Source: Prorocentrum cordatum (taxonomy: Eukaryota > Sar > Dinophyceae > Prorocentrales > Prorocentraceae). From it: a stretch of DNA of 64,000 nucleotides. Under the pieces are notes generated by a model. The model saw only the letters and a program-made list of their open reading frames with translations. It had not been told where the DNA came from and ran no database searches. A program made the translations under genes and the position numbers. Shown here one piece after another: positions 55,505 to 64,000 of the stretch; position 1 is the first letter of the stretch, and each line of letters begins with the position of its first letter. The stretch spans positions 309,619 to 373,618 of the forward strand of contig CAUYUJ010000714.1 in the NCBI GenBank assembly GCA_963575745.1. The letters are read 5' to 3'.

Positions 55505-57162
55505 AACCCCCCACTGGGGCCTTCGGTGGAGTTCCCTATGGGGCTACGAAACGCTGCCCTGGGTGGGGGAACCGCATGCAGGCAGCCCCACTGGGGCCTT
55601 CGGTGGAGCTCCCTGTGGGGCCACGAAACGCTGCCCTGGGTGGGGGAACCGCATGCGGGCACCCCCACTGGGGCCTACGGTGGAGCTCCCTCTGGGGCTA
55701 CGAAACGCTGCCCTGGGTGGGGAACCGCATGCGGGCAGCCCCACTGGGGCCTTCGGTGGAGCTCCCTCTGGGGCTACGAAACGCTGCCCTGGGTGGGGGA
55801 ACCACATGGGGACACCCCCACTGGGGCCTTCGGTGGAGCTCCCTCTGGGGCTACGAAACGCTGCCCTGGGTGGGGGAACCGCATGTGGACACCCCACTGG
55901 GGCCTTCGGTGGACCCTACGAAACGGCGTGGGGGAACCGCATGTGGACACCCCCACTGGGGCCTTCGGTGGAGCTCCCTATGGGGCTACGAAACGCTGCC
56001 CTGGGTGGGGGAACCGCATGTGGACACCCCCACTGGGGCCTTCGGTGGAGCTCCCTATGGGGCTACGAAACGCTGCCCTGGGTGGGGGAACCGCATGTGG
56101 ACACCCCCACTGGGGCCTTCGGTGGAGCTCCCTATGGGGCCACGAAACGCTGCCCTGGGTGGGGGAACCGCATGTGGACACCCCCACTGGGGCCTTCGGT
56201 GGAGCTCCCTATGGGGCTACGAAACGCTGCCCTGGGTGGGGGAACCGCATGTGGACACCCCCACTGGGGCCTTCGGTGGAGCTCCCTCTGGGGCTACGAA
56301 ACGCTGCCCTGGGTGGGGGAACCGCATGTGGACACCCCCACTGGGGCCTTCGGTGGAGCTCCCTCTGGGGCTACGAAACGCTGCCCTGGGTGGGGGAACC
56401 GCATGTGGGGGCTACCCGAAACGCTGCCCTGGGTGGGGCCTTCGGTGGAGCTCCCTCGGGGCTACGAAACGCTGCCCTGGGTGGGGGATGTGGACACCCC
56501 CACTGGGGCCTTCGGTGGAGCTCCCTATGGGGCCACGAAACGCTGCCCTGGGTGGGGGAACCGCATGTGGACACCCCCACTGGGGCCTTCGGTGGAGCTC
56601 CCTATGGGGCCACGAAACGCTGCCCTGGGTGGGGGAACCGCATGCGAACACCCCCACTGGGGCCTTCGGTGGAGCTCCCTATGGGGCTACGAAACGCTGC
56701 CCTGGGTGGGGGAACCGCATGTGGACACCCCCACTGGGGCCTTCGGTGGAGCTCCCTCTGGAGCTACGAAACGCTGCCCTGGGTGGGGGAACTGCATGTG
56801 GACACCCCCATTGGGGCCTTCGGTGGAGCTCCCTATGGGGCCACGAAACGCTGCCCTGGGTAGGGGAACCGCATGCAGGCAGCCCCACTGGGGCCTTCGG
56901 TGGAGTTCCCTCTGGGGCTACGAAACGCTGCCCTGGGTGGGGGAACCGCATGTGGACACCCCCACTGGGGCCTTCGGTGGAGCTCCCTCTGGGGCTACGA
57001 AACGCTGCCCTGGGTGGGGGAACCGCATGTGGACACCCCCACTGGGGCCTTCGGTGGAGCTCCCTCTGGGGCTACGAAACGCTGCCCTGGGTGGGGGAAC
57101 CGCATGTGGACACCCCCACTGGGGCCTTCGGTGGAGCTCCCTATGGGGCTACGAAACGCGAG
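55505..57162 (+). repeat. 77-bp minisatellite, ~21 copies, open in three frames
   Basis: The unit runs from 'actggggccttcggtggagc' through 'gctacgaaacgctgccctgg' to 'gtgggggaaccgcatgtgga'. 'actgggg' starts at 55513, 55590, 55667 and, further on, 56032 and 56109, so the period is 77 bp. A few units carry deletions (55890-55935, 56405-56490). None of the three forward frames has a stop within the unit, so frames of 668, 625 and 445 codons arise. Each cycles through three 25-26-residue peptides (such as WGLRWSSLWGYETLPWVGEP). Confidence 0.95.
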
Positions 57163-57284
57163 AGAGGTGTGCCGAGAGCAGAGGCAAGGAGGGGGAGGAG
57201 GGAGGAGGGGGAGGAGGAAGGAGAGGAACGCGGGGCACCGTCTCTTCAAAACGAGGGCCCAACACCACAGGATGGTTGGGAAAA

Positions 57285-57955
57285 AACAGGAGGAGGCTCC
57301 CACTTGAGAGGTCAAAAAAAACACAGGATGAGGCTCCTCCCTGAGAGGTCAAAAAAAGGGGAAGCTCCCGCCTGAGGGGTCCCCAAAAAACCCAAACAGA
57401 TGGAGGTTCCCGCTTGAGAGGTCCCCCAAAAAATCAAAGAAACCCAAACACCATGCCTCTCATCTCTGTAGCTGTCCCAAAAAACATCATTTAAAAAAGA
57501 AGAAAAATATTCCAGAGGAATTGGCGGCCCTCGTCAATGCATCTGGGGCAGCGGCGTCGGATCTCTCCTGGAACTTTTTTTTTTTTCCTTCTTGGACACT
57601 TGCAGGGATGAGAGGCATGATGTTTGGGTGTCTTTGGGTTTCTGGGGGACCTCTCAGGCGGGAACCTCAATCTGTTTGGGTTTTTTCTGGGACCTCTCAG
57701 GCGGGAGCGTTCTTCTGTTTGGTTTTTTGGGGGACCTCTCAGGCGGGAGCCTCATCTTGTTCGTTTTTTTTGTCGGGGACCTCTCAAGCGCGAGTTTCCT
57801 TTTGTTTACTTTTTGGGGATCTCTCATGCGAGACTTTCGTCTTGTTTGGGTTTTTGGGGGACCCCTCAGGCGGGAGCCTCCTTTTGTTTTGGGGGGACCT
57901 CTCAGGTGGGAGCTTCCTCACAGTGAGTTGTTTGGCAACCTTTCAGGCGGGAGCC
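57285..57955. repeat. Large inverted repeat of GGGACCTCTCAGGCGGGAGC units
   Basis: The left arm (about 57285-57465) has 'ctcccgcctgaggggtcccc' and 'ttcccgcttgagaggtcccc' units plus 'accatgcctctcatctctg'. The right arm (about 57600-57955) has the reverse: 'agggatgagaggcatgatg', then seven 'gggacctctcaggcgggagc' units spaced about 45-60 bp apart. The spacer is about 135 bp with a T-run at 57569. One more unit stands at 55375-55400, just before the 77-bp array. Confidence 0.8.
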
Positions 57956-57969
57956 GGCGTTGATGGTAA

Positions 57970-58220
57970 CGGAGTTGTCCAGGAGGGGGAATCCAAGAAG
58001 AGGGGGAGGAGGTGGAGGAGGAGGAGGGGGAGGAAAAGGATGATGCTGAGGAGATGCGGATGCGGAAAAGGAGGAGGAGGAGAAGGAGGAGGAGGAGGAG
58101 AGGAAAAGGAGGGAGGAGGAGGAGGAGAAGGAGGAGGAGGAGGAGGAGGGGAAGAGGAGGGGGAGGAGGGGAGGAGGAGGAGGAGGGAGGAGGAGGGAGG
58201 AGGAGGAGGAGGAGGATCTG
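57970..58220. repeat. GGA tract
   Basis: GGA with AAG and GGGA variants. Confidence 0.95.
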
Positions 58221-58277
58221 TTAAAATGAAGGAGCGTGATTGGGAAAGTGCGCCAGTGGATCTCCCTGAATACACTA

Positions 58278-58498
58278 AAGGGGGGGGGGTCCAGAACCCC
58301 CCCCCCCTCCTCCTTCAAGGGGGGGGGGGGTCCGGACCCCCCCCCCCCCTCCCCTCCTTAAGAGGGGGGGAGGGGTCCCGAACCCCCCCCCCCCCTCCTC
58401 CCTTGAAGGGGGGAGGGTCCGTACGGTCCGTACCCCCCCCCCCGTCCCCCCCTTGGCGCTGGAAAGGGGGGAGGGTCGGACCCCCCCCGCCCCCTCGT
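58278..58498. repeat. Alternating G-runs and C-runs
   Basis: Five successive modules of G(8-12), 'gtcc.ga', C(9-14), each a near-perfect hairpin. A similar region lies at 60090-60335. Confidence 0.9.
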
Positions 58499-58499
58499 G

Positions 58500-59985
58500 T
58501 AGGGAGTACGGAGTTGGGAGTAGGGAGTGGTGAGTAGTGAGTAGTGAGTTGGTGCGTAGTGAGGTGCGTAGTGAGTAGTGAGTATTGGGTTGTGAGTAGT
58601 AGTGAGTAGTGAGTACTGGATAGTGAGCAGTTGGTGGTGAGTGGCGAGTAGGGAGTAGGGAGTAGGGAGTGGTGAGTAGTGAGTAGTGAATAGTGAGTAC
58701 TGTGTACTGATAAGTGAGTAGTGAGTGGCGAGTAGTGAGTAGTGGGTAGGGAGTAGCGCGTAGTGGGTACTGAGTAGGGAGTAGGGAGTAATGAGTAGTG
58801 GGTAGTGAATAGTGGGTAGTGCGTAGTGGGTGGCGAGTAGTGATTAGTGAGTAGTGACTTGTGGGTGGTGCGTAGTGCGTAGTGAGTAATGGGTAGTGAG
58901 TGGTGAGTAGTGAGTAGTGAGTAGTGAGTAGCGAGTAGTGAGTAGTGAGTAGCGAGTAGTGAGCAGTGAGTACTGAGTAGTACGTAGTGCGTAGTGAGTA
59001 GTGAGTAGTGAGTAGTGAGTAGTGAGTAGTGAGTAGTGAGTAGTGAATAGTGAGTAGTGAGTAGCGAGTAGTGAGTAGTGAGTATTGAGTACTGAGTACT
59101 GAGTACTGAGTAGTGCGTAGTGCGTAGTGAGTAGTGAGTAGTGATGACTAGAAAGTAGTGGGTAGTGGCAGTGGGTAGTGAGTGGTGAGTAGCGACTAGG
59201 GAGTAGCGAGTAGTGAGTAGTGAGGAGCGAGTAGGGCGTAGTGAGTAGTGAGTAGTGAGTAGAGAGTAGTCAGTAGTGAGTAGTGGGTAGTGATTAGTGA
59301 GTAACGAGTAGGGAGTAGCGAGTAGTGAGTAGGGAGTAGGGAGTAGGGAGTAGGGAGTAGTGTGCAGTGAGTGGTAGGAAGTGGGTAGCGGATAGTGGGT
59401 AGTGAGTAGCCATTGGTGAGTAGTGAGTAGTGATTGGTGACTAGTGACTAGTGAGTTGTGACTAGTGACTAGAGACTATGTAGTGACTAGTGAGCATGGA
59501 GTAGTACGTAGTGAGTAGTGAGTAGTGAGTAGCGGGGAATGAGTAGTGAGTAGCGAGTATGGGAGTAGCGAGTAGCGAGTACTGAGTACTGTGTAGTCAG
59601 TATTGTGTAGGGAGTAGGGAGTAGCTAGTAGCGGGTAGTGGGTAGTGAGTAGTGATTTGTGGACAATGAGTAGTTAGTACTGAGTAATGAGTAGTGGCTA
59701 GTGGCTCGTGGGTAATGAGTAGTGATTTGTGAGTAGTGAATAGGGAGTAGTGAGTAGTGCTTAGCGAGTAGCTAGTATTGAGTAGTGGGTAGTGAGGAGT
59801 GAGTAGTGGGTAGGGAGGAGGGAGTAGTGAGTAGGGAGTAGTGAGTAGCGAGTAGTGGGTGGTGGGTAGTGAGTAGTGGATAGTGAGTAGTGAGTCGTGA
59901 GTAGTGAGTAGGGGGTAGTGAGAAGTGAGTAGCGAATAGCGAGTAGTCAGTAGTGGGTAGTGAGTAATGAGTAGTGAGTACCCTT
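58500..59985 (+). repeat. GTAGTGAGTA decamer array
   Basis: About 1.5 kb built of GAGTAGT/GAGTAGG/GAGTACT words, roughly 150 degenerate decamers, with almost no C on the + strand. It is non-coding. Confidence 0.95.
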
Positions 59986-60050
59986 TGGGGCTGGGGTTAG
60001 AGGTTGGGGTTAGGATTAGGGTCTTGGGTTAGGGTGAGGGCTCGGGGTAG
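59985..60050 (+). repeat. Degenerate TTAGGG-like stretch
   Basis: 'ggggttagaggttggggtta' followed by 'ggattagggtcttgggttag' resembles decayed telomere-type units (TTTAGGG). It lies at the end of the decamer array. Confidence 0.5.
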
Positions 60051-60089
60051 GGGCGGCGGGGGTCGGGTTCCGGCGCCAGGGGGCGGCGC

Positions 60090-60335
60090 GGCGAAAGGGG
60101 GGGGAAGGGGGGAGGGGGGGGTTCGGACCCCCCCCCTCCTAGTGAAAGGGGGGCAGGGGGGGCGGGGGGGGGGGGGGGGGGGGCGACGACGGGTCGGGGA
60201 AAGGGGGCGAGGGGGGGGGGGGGGGGGGGGGGCGACGACGGATCGGGGAAGGGGGGAGGGGGGGGGGTCCCGACGACGGATCGGGGAAGGGGGGGGGGGG
60301 TCCCCCCCCCCCCTTGGGGGGATCCAGCGGCGCAC
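60090..60335. repeat. Long G-runs with GGGAAGGGGG and C-runs
   Basis: G-runs of up to about 20 bases separated by 'cgacgacgg.tcggggaa', ending in a C-run that can pair with them. Confidence 0.9.
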
Positions 60336-60734
60336 CCTCTGCGACTGGGGTAGCATCCAAGAGGATCAGATGAAGTTTCTGGGCGCGGCTATCGCGCGTG
60401 GCCATCGTCGCGATTGTCCGTATCGTTGGAGATTCGCCCCCTCCTCCCTCTTTTCCTGTCCTTGTTTTCTTTTGTTCCCCTTCCTCCTCCTCATCATTTT
60501 CCTCATCTTCCTACCTCCCTGTCTCTGTCTCCCCCCCCTCTCTTCCTCATTGTACTTCCCCCCTGCCCCACCCCAACTCCTTCCTCCGATGATCTCTTCA
60601 TCTCGCTCTCCGATCCACTGCGTTGCTCTTTCTCGTCCTCGTCCTGCCTGACCCCCCTCTCCCGTCGATCGCCATCCTTCCTCTTCCTTCTCCTGCTCCT
60701 CGTCATCCCCCCTTCTGCCGCTTCTTCCTGAGCC

Positions 60735-61435
60735 GCGGGCGCAATGCTTATCAGCTCTGGGCGAAACGCCCATCTCGGGCGCAATGCCTCCTCGTCGGGC
60801 GCAATGCCCATGGGTTTTGGGGCAGTGCCCACATCGCGTGCTATGGCCGCTTCGTTGGGCGCAATGCCCATCTGCTCTGGGCGCAAGGCCCACGTCGGGC
60901 GCAATGCCTTCCTCGTCGGGCGCAACGCCCATCGAATCAGGAAGCGCCGCTTACAGTGCACAGTGCCATCCTCGCTGGGCGCAATGCCCATCGGCTCTGG
61001 GCGCAATGCCTAATCGGGCGCAATGCCCTACTCGTCGGGCGCAATGCCCATGGGGTCTGAGACAATGCCCACATCGCATGCAATGGCTGCTTCGTTGGGC
61101 GCAATGCCCATCGGCTTTGGGCGCAAGGCCCATATCGGGCGCAATGCCCTGCTCGTCGGGCGCAGTGCCCATGCGTTTTGGGCGCAACGCCCACGCTGCG
61201 TGCAATGGCTTCTCTTTTGGGGGTTGGCTTCGGGCGCAACGCCCACATCGGGCGCGACGCCCTGCTCGTCGGGCGCAACGCCCATCGAATCTGGAAGCGT
61301 CGCTCACACAGTTCACAGCGCCGTCCCCGTTGGGCGCAATGCCCATCGGCTCTGGGCGCAATGCCCTCCTCGCCGGGCGTGGCGCCGATCGGTTTTGGGC
61401 GCAACGCCCGCGCCGGGCGCGATGCTATCCTCACA
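60735..61435 (+). repeat. GGGCGCAATGCCC hairpin array
   Basis: About 30 copies of 'gggcgcaatgccca' or variants, each with inverted ends (GGGC/GCCC), spaced 17-30 bp. A higher-order repeat is visible: 'cgcaacgcccatcgaatc' followed by 'ggaagcg' occurs at about 60921 and 61277, and 'cccatgggttttggggcagt'/'cccatggggtctgagacaat' at 60807 and 61046. Confidence 0.9.
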
Positions 61436-61749
61436 GTTCTGCACGTCAGCCTCTTTCTTTTCCTGGCAACCCTCCTCTCATCTCCTTCCCCCGCCTTCTT
61501 CGTTCTCCGTCAGTTTCCCCCTCCTCCTCCCGCCCCCTCCCTCTCCTCCATGACTTCAGATTCCGCCCTCGTCTCCATGGCGTTCCCGTTTGCATGGGCC
61601 CCCCCAACATCCCCCCATTCCTTTTAGACCTCGCACTCCCTCCTCGTCTCCATTGCGATCCTCCTCATTTCCCTCCCCATCGTCTTCCCGTCTGCACTGC
61701 CGTTCGTTTCGTTGCTAGCGTCGGGCCCAAGACTCTCGCCCCCCGCGCA

Positions 61750-62600
61750 ACGCAACCTCCGCTCAGCTACCACTTGCGACGCCGTCGCTCGTCGGCAACG
61801 CCGCCAAGGACCAGCGCGCGACGAAGAGGGCCACAGGCGTCGAAAACGCTGGCATGACGGCCTACAGCCCCCACTTCGCCGTCGCGCTCGACGGCGCGCC
61901 AGGGGCGCCCCCCCCCTGCCCCCCCCTCGGGCAGAGGGCCTGGCGCGGGACACGCGCGACTGTTTGCGCGCGTTCCTCTCCCGGCGCTTCAGCCCGCGCA
62001 CCTCCAGGCAGGAGGTCGACAAGGGCGTTGCCGACTACCTGTTCCCCCCCATCCATGGCGCCCCCTTCCACCTCGACGGCCCCCGCCGCGGGCCCCTGGC
62101 TGGTGCTCTTGAGCACGCTGGCGGCCGCGCGCGCCATTGCCCTCGGAAGCACTTGCTCCGCCCAGAAATTGACGCGCTTCAACCTCGGCGACTGCATTGC
62201 GGCTCTTTCTCGATGGAACTACGCTGCGGGCGCGTGGCAGACGCCCTTCGAAACCGCGTCATGATGATCGACGCCTACGGCAACAGCGCCATGGGGTCGC
62301 ATCAGATTTCTGCGCCTTGCATGTCGCGACACCGCCCACGTCGCCCAGTCCATCGGCCACGGCGAGGCGCGCGTCGTGAACAACGCGAAGCAGAGCGACA
62401 TTATCATGTGGTTCCCTGACGGCGTCGGAGACAACGCTACGCCCTCCGCGCTCTGTCGCATTCTGGGCGCGCGCGCCCCAGGCGACGACCGCGCCGTCGC
62501 CCGCGCTATTTTGGGTTATTGCAAGCGGCCAGCAGCGCCGAAGCCCGACGATATAAGCATGTTCGTAGACACTGTTGTCGCAGCGCCCCGTCCGGCATAG
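61750..62600 (+). pseudogene. PPTC7-like protein phosphatase (PP2C family), frameshifted
   Basis: One frame gives VGNAAKDQRATKRATGVENA and TAYSPHFAVALDG (61791-61895), the first Asp region of a PP2C fold. A second frame carries LRAFLSRRFSPRTSRQEVDK and GVADYLFPPIHG (61955-62065). The first frame resumes with LAAARAIALGSTCSAQKLTR and FNLGDCIAALSRW (62110-62218), where 'NLGD' corresponds to the conserved N-L-G-D of these enzymes. Two adjacent stops follow (62262-62267). The same frame then gives HVAQSIGHGEARVVNNAKQS, DIIMWFPDGVGDN and KPDDISMFVDTVV before a stop, matching the C-terminal DG..DN and PDD blocks. Frameshifts and stops point to a pseudogene, though a short intron or sequence errors are possible. 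PPTC7-type enzymes remove Ser/Thr phosphates, often in mitochondria. Confidence 0.55.
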
Positions 62601-62614
62601 AGCCCCCCCCCCCT

Positions 62615-62935
<321 letters not shown>

Positions 62936-63038
62936 ATGTAAGCGCTCGCACGTGAATCATCTAGGCAAGCCCGACCGCCGTCAAGCGGTACAACGCTTCC
63001 ATAGTCTTCTCTGGGCTCAAAGCGGGGCCTCAGATGGC

Positions 63039-63482
63039 ATGGATTTCGGGCTGAACCTATTTTACGAGGTTGTTCGATCGTTGGGCACCGCCGCCATAGT
63101 CTCGGCGGGCAGCTGCCCAGCGGTCCCCGCGTGCCCGGCGTGCCCGCCGTGCCCGGCGGTGCCCGCTTGCCCGGGCGCGCCACCGCTCCCCGAGCCGACG
63201 TGCGGGGTGAGCGACCCCGAGGTGCTGGCGGGCAACAGCCGCCTGTGGGCCTGGACGGTGCTGCTGCTCGCGGCCAGTTCGACGTTCGCCGCCCTCGGCT
63301 ACGCACGCAATGGCGGCCGTAGCACCGCTGGGGCCGCTGCCCCTGCAGGCGGCGCCTGGGCTGGGAGTGGCGGCACAGGCGGTCCGGGCGGCGGTGGCGT
63401 GGGCCTTCGTATGGTACGCGACGCCGGAGGTGCTGTGGCACCAGAGGCTGCTGCTCGGCGTGCTGGCGTCATCGGCGACTAG
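63039..63482 (+). CDS. Retroelement polyprotein start: Cys-Pro repeats and membrane segment
   Basis: From ATG 63039: MDFGLNLFYEVVRSLGTAAI, then CPAVPACPACPPCPAVPACP, then LWAWTVLLLAASSTFAALGY, a likely membrane helix. A Cys-Pro repeat followed by a membrane segment opens many dinoflagellate retroelement polyproteins that I recognise by pattern. The frame overlaps the next one and probably connects to it by a frameshift between about 63310 and 63420, either programmed or a mutation. The tract of CT repeats lies just upstream. Confidence 0.5.
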   Translation: MDFGLNLFYEVVRSLGTAAIVSAGSCPAVPACPACPPCPAVPACPGAPPLPEPTCGVSDPEVLAGNSRLWAWTVLLLAASSTFAALGYARNGGRSTAGAAAPAGGAWAGSGGTGGPGGGGVGLRMVRDAGGAVAPEAAARRAGVIGD

Positions 63483-64000
63483 GTTCCTCATTGTCACGCC
63501 AGATGGACAAGTGTATGATGAAGAGTACGGACCTGCCAATGCAGACGTGGTTGGGATCCGCTTCGCGACGGAGCGGTGGCCACCTCCACCTGGTGTGACG
63601 AGGGCGATGTGCTACAGGTTCGCCGCCGCTCCGACGGAGGCGCAGATCGCCCAGTGGACAGGGGGGGCGACCGCCCACGCCATGGCGTTGCGGACTACGG
63701 TGACGCCGCTCCCCGCGCTGGTGCACGGCAGCGCGACGCCGCCGGGGGCACCAGCCGCCGCGCCTGCCCCTGGGCCGCCCGCGCCTGGCGCGGCGGCCGC
63801 CGCGGGTGTTGCACCCGCGCCCGCTCAGGGGGAGGCTGGCAGCTGGCTGGCGGTTGAGACGCGGGCTGGGCTTCGTCGTGGGGAGGCGGCGGCCCTCTTG
63901 CCGCAGGCCATTGTGCAGGGCACGCGTGCTATGCAGGAGCAGGGGTTGCCGCCGCAGTGGGTGCTGCTCGCCTTCGTGCCACAGGGCGCCGAGATCGAGT
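63310..64000 (+). CDS. Retroelement polyprotein, continues past the window end
   Basis: A +1-frame open reading frame from ATG 63310 (MAAVAPLGPLPLQAAPGLGV) that stays open to the edge. It includes VLWHQRLLLGV, then TRFLIVTPDGQVYDEEYGPA, PPPPGVTRAMCYRFAAAPTE, an Ala-Pro linker, and AGLRRGEAAALLPQAIVQGT. The pattern 'WH.R.......ivtPDg.vy.E' with a following 'YRF...T..q' is one I associate with N-terminal regions of dinoflagellate LTR-type polyproteins. No protease, integrase or reverse transcriptase lies inside the window, so the element class is not settled. Confidence 0.55.
   Translation, partial: MAAVAPLGPLPLQAAPGLGVAAQAVRAAVAWAFVWYATPEVLWHQRLLLGVLASSATRFLIVTPDGQVYDEEYGPANADVVGIRFATERWPPPPGVTRAMCYRFAAAPTEAQIAQWTGGATAHAMALRTTVTPLPALVHGSATPPGAPAAAPAPGPPAPGAAAAAGVAPAPAQGEAGSWLAVETRAGLRRGEAAALLPQAIVQGTRAMQEQGLPPQWVLLAFVPQGAEIE

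Overview
The window looks like nuclear DNA of a dinoflagellate with a large, repeat-swollen genome. It has high GC, very long trinucleotide tracts (GGA/TCC, GAT/ATC, GAC, GGT) and many short dispersed repeats. Exons are separated by introns with GT, GC and probably GA donors and short direct repeats at both splice junctions. There is a LINE and a retroelement polyprotein start of types I associate with dinoflagellates, and a possible relict spliced-leader sequence in front of one gene. I cannot name the species; a Prorocentrum-like or Symbiodiniaceae-like genome fits. Most long open frames here are artefacts of trinucleotide repeats and are not listed as genes.

The main gene is split over about 39 kb. 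Eight exons on the + strand (13974 to about 52974) can be joined in one frame into 428 codons: a start, a cold-shock-like nucleic-acid-binding domain (exons 1-2), an alanine-rich helical linker (exons 3-4), and the first two conserved motifs of a SpoU/TrmH-type 2'-O-ribose methyltransferase (exons 5-8). The third SpoU motif and the stop were not found. Intron 5 (18.8 kb) and intron 7 (15.0 kb) are huge. Intron 5 holds a BTB/POZ-domain gene (about 20.08-23.65 kb), an unrecognised low-GC minus-strand coding patch (21.45-21.86 kb), a 5.6-kb broken LINE (24.79-30.42 kb) and a 2-kb ATC-rich tandem duplication. Exon 7 lies in the loop of a roughly 700-bp-arm inverted repeat.

Region by region: 0-13 kb is repeats with a small membrane-anchored ORF (2265-2612) and a possible terminal exon (8505-8623). 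14-16.6 kb holds exons 1-5. 16.6-35.3 kb is giant intron 5 and its nested elements. 35.4-38 kb holds exons 6-7. 38-52.8 kb is giant intron 7, almost all repeats. 52.86 kb is exon 8. 55.4-58 kb has a 77-bp minisatellite whose three forward frames are all open, beside a large inverted repeat. 58.5-60 kb is a decamer array ending in telomere-like sequence. 60.7-61.4 kb is a hairpin-forming GGGCGCAATGCCC array. 61.75-62.6 kb is a broken PPTC7-like (PP2C) phosphatase. From 63.04 kb to the window end is the 5' part of a retroelement polyprotein.

Several dispersed repeat families recur (letters are mine). The most striking is a roughly 130-bp MITE-like element with 15-20-bp terminal inverted repeats, present three times, one copy placed so that its end lies a few bases from a splice acceptor.
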